Shown: piece by piece, positions 49,215-57,003 of the stretch
How the letters are laid out: every line of letters begins with the position of its first letter
Position numbering within the stretch: position 1 is the stretch's first letter
NCBI RefSeq assembly: GCF_900258505.1
Contig: NZ_LT984895.1
Coordinates: 1,594,261 to 1,658,260, forward strand
Length of the DNA stretch: 64,000 bases
Reading direction: 5' to 3'
Source: Brachybacterium timonense
Lineage (GTDB): Bacteria > Actinomycetota > Actinomycetes > Actinomycetales > Dermabacteraceae
Made by a program: the position numbers and the translations under genes
The notes under the pieces: generated by a model
Databases searched by the model: none
What the model was told of the DNA's origin: nothing
The model's input: only the letters and a program-made list of their open reading frames with translations

Positions 49215-50012
49215 ATGACGGCGCTCGCCCTGCGCGACCGGATGCTCGGCGAAGGGGATCCGGCGATCATCGCTCCGCTCATCGGGACGGACGTTCTCAC
49301 TCTCGCCCGAGAAGCGGGGAGCGCTGCCGATGCTGGGGTCGACATTGTCGAATGGCGTCTGGATCTGTTTCTCGACGTCCTCGGCAGGCAGGCCTATCGA
49401 GCAGCCGACGAACGGCTCACGGCTCGACGGATAGTCGAGGCCGTCTCTCCCGCTGCAGAGGCTATCCGCGACGCTCTTGACGGCCTGCCGCTCCTGGTAA
49501 CCGTGCGCACTGCATCTGAGGGCGGACGACTCGAGATCGACCGGACAGACTATGGCCACCTCGTGGCGGCATTGGTCGATACCGCGTGGGCGCAGGCCCT
49601 CGACGTCGAGGCGCTCTCCCACCCGGGCCTGGTGGCGGACCTCTCGGCGTCGATGACGTCGCATCAGGTTGCGCTGATTGCCTCCCACCATCGCTTCGAC
49701 ACGACTCCGACGCCGGCAGATCTGGACCGGGTCCTGCAGCAGCTTGCCGATAGCGGGGCCGACGTCGTGAAGCTCGCGGTCATGCCGACGCAGCCCCAGC
49801 ATGTCCTCGACCTGATGCTGGCGACGCGCCGCGCCGCCGATGCCTTGCCCGTTCCTGTCATCACCATGAGCATGGGGCCGCTTGGTTCGCTGTCCCGGCT
49901 TGCCGGGTCCGTCACCGGATCGGTCGCGACCTTCGCAACGCTCGGCGGCCTCTCCGCTCCTGGCCAGCTGCCCGTTGATCTGGTGCGCCAGGTGCAGGAG
50001 GTGATGCGATGA
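49215..50012 (+). CDS. aroD: Type I 3-dehydroquinate dehydratase
   Basis: Dehydroquinate to dehydroshikimate by the type I (Schiff-base) mechanism. 265 residues, TIM-barrel. E46 and R48 lie in DIVEWRLDLF. The catalytic histidine lies in IASHHRFDTTP, where the common SxHDF reads SHHRF. The Schiff-base lysine is K186 in ADVVKLAVMP, and TMSMGPLGSLSRL binds substrate. Most actinobacteria have the unrelated type II enzyme (aroQ) at this place, so this is a family swap. It overlaps the GNAT gene. Confidence 0.92.
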   Translation: MTALALRDRMLGEGDPAIIAPLIGTDVLTLAREAGSAADAGVDIVEWRLDLFLDVLGRQAYRAADERLTARRIVEAVSPAAEAIRDALDGLPLLVTVRTASEGGRLEIDRTDYGHLVAALVDTAWAQALDVEALSHPGLVADLSASMTSHQVALIASHHRFDTTPTPADLDRVLQQLADSGADVVKLAVMPTQPQHVLDLMLATRRAADALPVPVITMSMGPLGSLSRLAGSVTGSVATFATLGGLSAPGQLPVDLVRQVQEVMR

Positions 50013-50710
50013 CGGCCCCGCACGCCCCGGCGATCAAGCGGTTCCCGATCTTGGATCCGCCGATGCGGCCGTTACCGGATGGGATTCGTCTGCGCCCCTG
50101 GCGGGACTCTGATCTCCCACAAGCAGCCACCCTTGTCGAGGAGGCCTTTAGGATCAGCGCCTACGTGCCTGTCGACCGCGCGATTCGGCCCGCTCTTGTC
50201 CTCGACGTCCTCGATTCGCTCACCCGCTCGGATCATGCGCGTGTGGTCGAGAGCGATGGGCACGTGGCAGGCATCCTCATGGGGCAGCTACCCGGACGCC
50301 CCGGCATGCCCGGTGCTCGCCGATGGAGGGCGCTGCACATGGCGTGGAGAGTACGGGCCGCTGCTGCCGCTGGCTGTCATGTCCGCACATGGCGCGAGCA
50401 GCGGTTGTTCACCAGCTCTCATGAGCAGCTGCGTCGCCGGGCCCGCACAGAGCTCGGGCTTGAGCTCACACTGTTCCTCGTGTCAGCACGGCACCGCGGC
50501 AGCGGAATAGGCTCAATCCTCTTCATCGATTATCTGCACCGATTGCGCCGTGGGGGTGCGGGCCGTTTCCACCTGCACACCGATGACGGCTGTACCTGGG
50601 AATACTACGAGCGGCGGGGCATGGTGCGGATCGCCTCTGACCTCATCACCGTGAAGACACGCACGGGATTACGCGACGTGGAGACTTACCTGTACGTGGG
50701 CGATGCGTGA
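50009..50710 (+). CDS. GNAT-family N-acetyltransferase
   Basis: 233-residue acetyltransferase. The acetyl-CoA binding motif is LTLFLVSARHRGSGIGSILF (R/Q-x-x-G-x-G/A type), followed by LHTDDGCTWEYYERRGM. The start overlaps the aroD stop (ATGA), so it is co-translated with the shikimate genes. The substrate is unknown; a link to aromatic metabolism is only contextual. Its 3' end overlaps the convergent TRIC-like gene by 25 bases. Confidence 0.85.
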   Translation: MTAPHAPAIKRFPILDPPMRPLPDGIRLRPWRDSDLPQAATLVEEAFRISAYVPVDRAIRPALVLDVLDSLTRSDHARVVESDGHVAGILMGQLPGRPGMPGARRWRALHMAWRVRAAAAAGCHVRTWREQRLFTSSHEQLRRRARTELGLELTLFLVSARHRGSGIGSILFIDYLHRLRRGGAGRFHLHTDDGCTWEYYERRGMVRIASDLITVKTRTGLRDVETYLYVGDA

Positions 50711-51609
50711 GGAGGCTCCTCATCGTCCCCGCTGACCGCGCCCCGGTCCACGCCGCGTGGCTGGGCGTCGTCAAGGCCGTCGACCTCACCGACATCGTCC
50801 GAGCTCGCCAGCTGTTCACCCAGCTCCTCCTGCCGCAGGTGGTCTGCAGCGAAGGCATCGCCGGCTCCCTCGGCAACCACCGGTATCGCTCCCGTCTCCA
50901 GAGCAACCCGACGTCGCTCTTCCCGTCGGGTGCGGCGCAGCAGCGCCTGCAGCTGCGTGCCCGACAGAGTGACCTGCCAGCCCTGGTGAGTCGGCAACCC
51001 CCATCGGCGCCATGCAGCAAGACCGGCGATGAATGAGCCGACCGCGACGGGGACGAGCACAAAGATCCCGGGGGTTCCGGTGCCCACCACGATCGCGGTG
51101 CCGATCGCGGTGATCAGCGCGCAGGTGGCATACAGTGGCCCACCGCCGAAGATCGACGGAATCCGACCCACCATCATGTCGCGGAACACACCGCCGCCCA
51201 CGGCGGAGACGACCCCCAGCAGCAGCGCCGGGATCAGGTCCAGCCCGTAGGCAAGAGACTTCGCCGTTCCGGTCGCGGCCCACAGGCCGAGCGCGGTGAC
51301 ATCGAGCAGCACCATCAGTCGATTCCACCAGCGGCTGTCGGTACCGACCACGAAGGCGAACGCCGCACCGGAGAGCGCGCACACCAGATACCAGGGGCCC
51401 GTGAACGCCGCTGGCAGCTCGACCGGCAGAATCAGGTCACGCAGCAGGCCGCCGCCGAGCCCCGAGACCATGCCGATGGTCGCGAAGCCGACCGCGTCGA
51501 AATTCAGTCGGGCGGCAATCGCGCCGCCGGTGATGCCCATGACGACAACCCCCACCAGGTCGAGAGCACGCAGCAGGTCATTGCCGATGAGGAGGTCAAC
51601 GGGAGTCAC
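50686..51609 (-). CDS. TRIC-family cation channel-like membrane protein (UPF0126/YicG-like)
   Basis: 307-residue protein with two repeats of three transmembrane helices, each carrying a glycine-rich hinge: GMVSGLGGGLLRDLIL and GVVSAVGGGVFRDMMVG. This is the bacterial TRIC-type cation channel pattern. A hydrophilic C-terminal tail of about 100 residues is longer than usual. GTG at 51609 is taken as start; ATG at 51651 is an alternative. It is convergent with the GNAT gene and divergent from coaE. Confidence 0.85.
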   Translation of the reverse strand: MTPVDLLIGNDLLRALDLVGVVVMGITGGAIAARLNFDAVGFATIGMVSGLGGGLLRDLILPVELPAAFTGPWYLVCALSGAAFAFVVGTDSRWWNRLMVLLDVTALGLWAATGTAKSLAYGLDLIPALLLGVVSAVGGGVFRDMMVGRIPSIFGGGPLYATCALITAIGTAIVVGTGTPGIFVLVPVAVGSFIAGLAAWRRWGLPTHQGWQVTLSGTQLQALLRRTRREERRRVALETGAIPVVAEGAGDAFAADHLRQEELGEQLASSDDVGEVDGLDDAQPRGVDRGAVSGDDEEPPHASPTYR

Positions 51610-51656
51610 CCCCTCACCGTATGTGCCCTGACCGGCTGCACCCGAGGCCATCGGTC

Positions 51657-51662
51657 TAGCAT
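51657..51662 (+). promoter_or_regulatory. Candidate -10 element of coaE (leaderless)
   Basis: TAGCAT, 7 bases before the chosen ATG at 51670. This places the predicted transcript start at about the initiation codon. Confidence 0.4.
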
Positions 51663-51669
51663 GTGGCCC

Positions 51670-52335
51670 ATGGCACCGCATCCATCCGGCGTCCCGACGG
51701 GGTCCGCCTCGTTCCCCGCGCGGCCGCGCATCGGGCTCACCGGCGGTATCGCCTCCGGCAAGTCCTCGGCCGCGGCTGTCCTGCGCGATGCCGGTGTGTG
51801 CGTGATCGATCTGGATGAGTATTCCCGGAAGGTCCTCGATGTGCCGGGCGAAGGGGTGGAGGACGCGATCGCCCGCTTCGGCGAACGCTTCCGCAACGCG
51901 TCAGGCACGATCGACCGTGCCGCCATGGCCGCGCTGGTGTTCTCCGATCCGCAGGCGCGCGCCGATCTCGAGAAGATCGTGCTGGGGCGCGTGGATGAGG
52001 CAGTCCGCAGGCGTGAGGCTGAGGCCGTCGCCGCGGGCGCCGAGTGCGTCGTGCACGACAACCCGCTTCTGTTCGAACGCGGCCGGGACGACGACTACAT
52101 CCGGATCATCGCGGTTCTCGCCCCGCGCGAGGAGCGGATCACCCGGATCGTGCGCGATCGCGGCAAAGACCGTGCCTACGCGCAGTCCGTGATGTCCGCC
52201 CAGGTGAACGATCTCGAACGGATCCGCCGGGCCGACCGTCTGGTCCTGAATAACGCAGGCCGCGACCAGCTGCGCGTACGCACCCTGCACGCCTTTCACG
52301 CTGTGGTGGCAGACCTGCATCACGAATCGGACTGA
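51670..52335 (+). CDS. coaE: Dephospho-CoA kinase
   Basis: Last step of coenzyme A synthesis. 221 residues with P-loop IGLTGGIASGKSS (from residue 21), the VIDLDEYSRKV substrate region and the lid DRGKDRAYAQSVMSAQ. Start at 51670 is preferred; an ATG three codons upstream overlaps the -10-like element. No fused DUF domain is present at the C terminus, unlike mycobacterial CoaE. Confidence 0.95.
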   Translation: MAPHPSGVPTGSASFPARPRIGLTGGIASGKSSAAAVLRDAGVCVIDLDEYSRKVLDVPGEGVEDAIARFGERFRNASGTIDRAAMAALVFSDPQARADLEKIVLGRVDEAVRRREAEAVAAGAECVVHDNPLLFERGRDDDYIRIIAVLAPREERITRIVRDRGKDRAYAQSVMSAQVNDLERIRRADRLVLNNAGRDQLRVRTLHAFHAVVADLHHESD

Positions 52336-52350
52336 TTCCTGCCCGGCGCG

Positions 52351-52356
52351 TAGGCT
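52351..52356 (+). promoter_or_regulatory. Candidate -10 element of uvrB (leaderless)
   Basis: TAGGCT, 6 bases before the uvrB ATG and 15 bases after the coaE stop. No ribosome site is visible between them. Confidence 0.45.
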
Positions 52357-52362
52357 CGACCC

Positions 52363-54468
52363 ATGCGCCCCGTCACCGATCTCGTTCGCGCCGTCCACCC
52401 CTTCGAGGTCGTCTCCGAGTACGACCCCTCGGGCGACCAGCCGCAGGCCATTGAGGAGCTCGCCCGCCGGATCAACGATGGTGAGCAGGATGTTGTGCTG
52501 CTGGGAGCCACCGGTACGGGCAAGAGCGCCACCACGGCCTGGCTGATCGAGAAGCTGCAGCGTCCAACCCTGGTGATGGCTCACAACAAGACGCTCGCTG
52601 CCCAGCTCGCCAGCGAGTTCCGGGAGCTGCTGCCACACAACGCTGTGGAGTACTTCGTCTCTTACTACGACTACTACCAGCCCGAGGCGTACGTTCCGCA
52701 GTCGGACACCTATATCGAGAAGGATTCCTCCATCAACGCCGAGGTGGAGCGGCTGCGGCACAGCGCGACGAATTCGCTGCTGACGCGACGCGATGTCGTG
52801 GTTGTCTCCTCGGTCTCCTGCATCTACGGCCTGGGCACGCCGCAGGAGTACGTCGATCGGATGGTGCGTCTGGCGCGCGGCGACCAGATGGACCGTGACG
52901 ACTTACTGCGGAAGTTCGTGGACATGCAGTACGACCGCAATGATGTGTCCTTCGAGCGCGGCACGTTCCGGGTGCGCGGCGATACCGTCGAGATCATCCC
53001 GATGTATGAGGAGCTCGCTCTGCGCATCGAGTTCTTCGGCGACGAGGTCGACGCGCTGTACACGCTGCACCCGCTCACCGGCGAGGTGATCCGCGAGGAG
53101 CAGGAGATCCACATCTTCCCCGCCTCCCACTACGTGGCGGGCCCGGAGCGGTTGGCAAAGGCGATCGACTCCATTGAGGTGGAGCTGGGGGAGAGGCTCG
53201 CGGAGCTCGAGTCCCAGAACAAGCTGCTGGAGGCGCAGCGGCTGCGGATGCGCACCGCGCACGACCTGGAGATGCTGCGCCAGATGGGCACCACGAACGG
53301 GGTGGAGAACTACTCGCGCCACCTTGACGGCCGCGGCCCCGGCACCCCGCCGAACACCCTCCTGGACTATTTCCCGGAGGACTTTCTCCTGGTGGTCGAT
53401 GAGTCGCACGTGACGGTGCCGCAGATCGGTGCGATGTACGAGGGCGACCGGTCACGCAAACGCACGCTGGTGGATTTCGGGTTCCGTCTGCCGAGTGCAC
53501 TGGACAACCGGCCGCTGACCTTCGATGAGTTCACCGAACGCATCGGACAGACCGTCTACCTCTCCGCCACGCCGGCGCCGTACGAACTGGAGCGCAGTCA
53601 CGGTGTGGTCGAGCAGATCATTCGGCCGACGGGCCTGGTGGATCCCGAAGTGATCGTCAAGCCCGTGAAGGGGCAGATCGATGACCTGCGTGTGGAGATC
53701 GAGAAACGGGTGCAGGCCGACGAGCGAGTGCTGGTGACCACCCTGACCAAGCGGATGGCGGAAGACCTCACCGACTTCCTGCTGGAGAACGGTGTACGCG
53801 TGCAGTACCTCCACTCCGATGTGGACACCCTGCGCCGCGTCGAGCTGCTGCGCTCGCTGCGTTTGGGCGAGTTCGACGTGCTCGTGGGCATCAACCTGCT
53901 GCGCGAGGGACTCGATCTGCCGGAGGTGTCGTTGGTGTCGATTCTTGACGCCGACAAGGAGGGCTTCCTGCGTTCGCGCACGTCCCTGATCCAGACCATC
54001 GGGCGCGCCGCCCGTAACGTGTCTGGGCAGGTGCACATGTATGCAGACACGATCACGGAGTCCATGCGCGAGGCCATCGACGAGACGAACCGCCGCCGCG
54101 AGAAACAGATCGCGTACAACACCGAGCACGGCATCGACCCGACGCCGCTGCGCAAGCGCATCGCTGACGTCACCGACATGCTGGCTCGGGAGGACATCGA
54201 CACGGAGACGCTGCTGTCCACCGACTACCGTTCCGGAAAGGAGCGCGTGCAGCGCGAACGCGCTCGTCTGCGTGTCGTTGACTCCGTGGCGAACCGCACC
54301 GTGGATCTGGGGGACGACCCGGTGGCGGCGCTCAGCGGCATGATCGACGAGCTCACTGGCCAGATGCACCAGGCGGCTGAGTCGCTGCAGTTCGAGGTCG
54401 CGGCCCGACTGCGCGACGAAGTGGAGGAGCTGAAGAAGGAACTGCGCCAGGTTCAGCGCAGTTCCTGA
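52363..54468 (+). CDS. uvrB: UvrB, nucleotide excision repair
   Basis: Damage-verification helicase of the UvrABC system, 701 residues. Walker [13 protein letters not shown], the beta-hairpin segment [20 protein letters not shown] box ([11 protein letters not shown]), helicase motifs ([29 protein letters not shown]) and the C-terminal UVR motif ([24 protein letters not shown]) are all present. Confidence 0.98.
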   Translation: MRPVTDLVRAVHPFEVVSEYDPSGDQPQAIEELARRINDGEQDVVLLGATGTGKSATTAWLIEKLQRPTLVMAHNKTLAAQLASEFRELLPHNAVEYFVSYYDYYQPEAYVPQSDTYIEKDSSINAEVERLRHSATNSLLTRRDVVVVSSVSCIYGLGTPQEYVDRMVRLARGDQMDRDDLLRKFVDMQYDRNDVSFERGTFRVRGDTVEIIPMYEELALRIEFFGDEVDALYTLHPLTGEVIREEQEIHIFPASHYVAGPERLAKAIDSIEVELGERLAELESQNKLLEAQRLRMRTAHDLEMLRQMGTTNGVENYSRHLDGRGPGTPPNTLLDYFPEDFLLVVDESHVTVPQIGAMYEGDRSRKRTLVDFGFRLPSALDNRPLTFDEFTERIGQTVYLSATPAPYELERSHGVVEQIIRPTGLVDPEVIVKPVKGQIDDLRVEIEKRVQADERVLVTTLTKRMAEDLTDFLLENGVRVQYLHSDVDTLRRVELLRSLRLGEFDVLVGINLLREGLDLPEVSLVSILDADKEGFLRSRTSLIQTIGRAARNVSGQVHMYADTITESMREAIDETNRRREKQIAYNTEHGIDPTPLRKRIADVTDMLAREDIDTETLLSTDYRSGKERVQRERARLRVVDSVANRTVDLGDDPVAALSGMIDELTGQMHQAAESLQFEVAARLRDEVEELKKELRQVQRSS

Positions 54469-54479
54469 GGCAGCAGCGC

Positions 54480-56210
54480 TCACTCCGTTCCGGAGCGTTC
54501 GCTGATCCGCAGATCCAGCGGAAAGTCCACGCTGCTCGACGGGAACAGCAGCCTTCCTGCATCGGTCGCAGCCGTGCGCACCGCGGCAGCCACTTCATGC
54601 GCCTGTTCTGCCGGAGTGTGCACCATGACTTCATCGTGCAGGAACAGCACCAGGTGGGCGCGTCGGCAGAACACCGGCCCGGAGGCCGCCGCGGGCGCGG
54701 CATCCATCTGTGGCAGGGCGTGGAGGCGTGTGCGCAGCAGCCCCATCCAGGCGAGCGCCCACTCCGCAGCGGTGCCCTGCACGACGAAATTGCGAGTGAA
54801 CCTGCCGCGATCGCGCGCCGCACGGCGCGCTGCGGCCTGCTCCTGGTCCGAGGAACCGGGTTGGGCTGCCGCGCTCTGCTGCGCGACCCAGGAGCCAGGT
54901 GGCGGGGGAGTGGAGCGGCCCAGCAGCGTGCTCACCGCGCCGCCGCGTTCCCCGACCTCAGCAGCACCGTCCACCACTCTCATGGCGGCAGGGAACTGTT
55001 GCCGCAGTCGCGCCACGACACGACCCGCATCACCGCTGGTCCCGCCGTAGAGGGCGCCGAGCATTCCGACCTTCGCCTCCTGGCGGGTGCCGACGATACC
55101 TGCCGCGACGATGCCGCTGTACAGATCTTGGCCTCGTGCCGCCGTGGCCAGAGCGTCGTCGCCGGACAGGGCCGCGAGAGCGCGTGGCTCGAGCTGTGAC
55201 ACGTCGGCGCTCACGAGCGTCCAGCCGTCGTCGGCTCGTATACAGGAGCGCAACTGACGGGGGATCTGCAGCGCGCCGCCCCCGGCGGCCGCCCAACGAC
55301 CGGTGACCACCCCACCGGGCACGTAGACCGGACGGTAGCGGCCCTCCCGGATCCACGCCTCCATCCACTGCCAGCCGTTCGCCGTGAGCAGTCGATGCAT
55401 CTGCTTGTAGCGCAGCAGCGGTGCGATCACCGGATGATCCAGGCCCTCAAGCTCCCATTTCGATGTCGAGGACACATCGACGCCAGCACGCCGCAGCGCA
55501 CGCAGCAGACGCGGCGGTGAATCCACCACCAGCGTCGGATCATCGAGAGCAGCGCGCACAGCCGCCGCTTGCTCGGCCATGAGCTGGGGCACCTGGTCGC
55601 GGCCGGGTCGGGGGCCGAGTTCGTCACGAAGGATTCGGTCATGCTCAGCGACGTCCCAGGGGATCCCGGCGTCGTGCATCTCCGCGGCGATCAGGGCGCC
55701 GACGGACTCGGCGGCGAGCAGCAGGCGCAGATGATCCGCACCATGCGCGGTGGCGAGGGCCCTGTGCTGCCGCCGCAGTTCCTCAACCGTCTCGGCGAAG
55801 GAATCCGGGCTGGGACCGACGGGCCGTGTGTCCAGTTCGAACAGAGCCACGTTCTCCGATAGAGGTTCGGCCTCTGGTGCGGTGGGGTCCCACATCACCG
55901 CCTGCTGCAGTGCAGTGGCGTCGACAATGCGCGTGGACCGAGCGAGGATCGCGTGAGCGAGACGCAGATCCAGGCACCGCCGCACCCGTACTCCGGTGCG
56001 CAGGAGCGGCGGGTACCACCTGGATGTATCCGACCAGACCCAGCGCACCGGATCAGGAAGCGTCTCCTGCTGGGCGACCATGTCGGGCCACGCGTCAGCG
56101 CAGACCGTGCCGTCATCGACCTGCTCGCCCGCTATCAGATCCGTCCACCGGATCTGCTCAGCCCCTTCCTGCCCGACGATACGCAGACGTTCGGGACGGT
56201 GCTCGTTCAC
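54480..56210 (-). CDS. PolA-like family A DNA polymerase with degenerate exonuclease domain
   Basis: 576-residue second family A polymerase, typical of actinobacteria, where it is annotated as a bifunctional 3'-5' exonuclease/polymerase. The polymerase site is intact: motif A with D336 (VSADVSQLEPRALA), motif B K380-x7-Y388-G (RQEAKVGMLGALYGG) and motif C H525-D-E527 (LFLHDEVMVH). No DxE motif is visible in the N-terminal 170 residues, so exonuclease activity is doubtful. The 5' nuclease domain is absent. It overlaps the upstream hydrolase gene (GTGA) and lies among uvr genes, suggesting a repair role. Confidence 0.9.
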   Translation of the reverse strand: MNEHRPERLRIVGQEGAEQIRWTDLIAGEQVDDGTVCADAWPDMVAQQETLPDPVRWVWSDTSRWYPPLLRTGVRVRRCLDLRLAHAILARSTRIVDATALQQAVMWDPTAPEAEPLSENVALFELDTRPVGPSPDSFAETVEELRRQHRALATAHGADHLRLLLAAESVGALIAAEMHDAGIPWDVAEHDRILRDELGPRPGRDQVPQLMAEQAAAVRAALDDPTLVVDSPPRLLRALRRAGVDVSSTSKWELEGLDHPVIAPLLRYKQMHRLLTANGWQWMEAWIREGRYRPVYVPGGVVTGRWAAAGGGALQIPRQLRSCIRADDGWTLVSADVSQLEPRALAALSGDDALATAARGQDLYSGIVAAGIVGTRQEAKVGMLGALYGGTSGDAGRVVARLRQQFPAAMRVVDGAAEVGERGGAVSTLLGRSTPPPPGSWVAQQSAAAQPGSSDQEQAAARRAARDRGRFTRNFVVQGTAAEWALAWMGLLRTRLHALPQMDAAPAAASGPVFCRRAHLVLFLHDEVMVHTPAEQAHEVAAAVRTAATDAGRLLFPSSSVDFPLDLRISERSGTE

Positions 56211-56905
56211 CAGCCGCGTTCACGCCACTGGGGCAGTGAGGGCCGCTGCTCTCCGAGCGTGGTGTCGTCACCGTGGCCGGGATACACCCAGGTGTCGTCT
56301 CCGAGCTCGGCGAAGATCCGCTGCTCGACATCATCGATCAGTGTGGCGAAGCGCTCCGCATCACCCTGCGTGGCTCCGACGCCCCCGGGGAAGAGCGAGT
56401 CGCCGGTGAACAGGTGATCGCCATCATTGCCGCCGCGCCACAGCAGGGCGATCGACCCCGGAGTGTGCCCTCGAAGCCCGATCACGTGCAGGTCGTGCAC
56501 GCCCACACGCACAACGTCGCCATGCTCGAGCAGGAGGTCGCTCGGCGTCGGGATCGCGGGTGCATCCTGCGCCCCGGCTGCGGTGCGGGCACCGGTGGCG
56601 GCCACCATGGCGGGGAGGGCACCGATGTGGTCGTGATGGCTGTGCGTGGTGACGATCGTGTCGAGCCGACCGGTCGGCGAGCCTTCACGAATCAGCCGCT
56701 GCAGCCGTTGCGGTTCTGCGGCTGCATCGATGAGCAGCTGGCCTCCGGAGACACGGCAGGTGAGCAGATAGGCGTTGTTGTCCATCGGCCCGACCGACAT
56801 CTTGCGGATCAGCAGGGTGGACAGCTGCCGCAGCGCAGGCTCACCACCCGATTCGACATGTCCGGTGTAGGCGTCATCGCGTGCGGGATGGGCTGCAGTC
56901 GTCAT
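56207..56905 (-). CDS. Metallo-beta-lactamase-fold hydrolase (glyoxalase II-like)
   Basis: 232-residue hydrolase. The metal-binding motif TTHSHHDHIG, H in LRGHTPGS, D in LFTGDSLFPGG and final H in YPGHGDDT give the full glyoxalase-II-like set. An N-terminal MSVGPMDNNAYLL is typical. Substrate unknown; possibly a mycothiol- or glutathione-like thioester. The ATG at 56905 is chosen because the longer frame has no coding character. The polymerase gene downstream overlaps it. Confidence 0.88.
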   Translation of the reverse strand: MTTAAHPARDDAYTGHVESGGEPALRQLSTLLIRKMSVGPMDNNAYLLTCRVSGGQLLIDAAAEPQRLQRLIREGSPTGRLDTIVTTHSHHDHIGALPAMVAATGARTAAGAQDAPAIPTPSDLLLEHGDVVRVGVHDLHVIGLRGHTPGSIALLWRGGNDGDHLFTGDSLFPGGVGATQGDAERFATLIDDVEQRIFAELGDDTWVYPGHGDDTTLGEQRPSLPQWRERGW

Positions 56906-56991
56906 AGCGGCAGTATCGCGGACCTCACATCGTGGTGCGAGCCGCGGTGTGACTCCCACGGCCACGGCGGTGGACTGTCGGAGCCCGCTCG

Positions 56992-56997
56992 TAGGAT
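56992..56997 (+). promoter_or_regulatory. Candidate -10 element of uvrA (leaderless)
   Basis: TAGGAT, 6 bases before the uvrA GTG, with no ribosome site between. No clear -35 hexamer. Confidence 0.45.
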
Positions 56998-57003
56998 GGC
57001 CGG

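Noticed and set aside
53452-54483. 343-codon minus-strand frame opposite uvrB
   Set aside because: Shadow of uvrB; no domain features.
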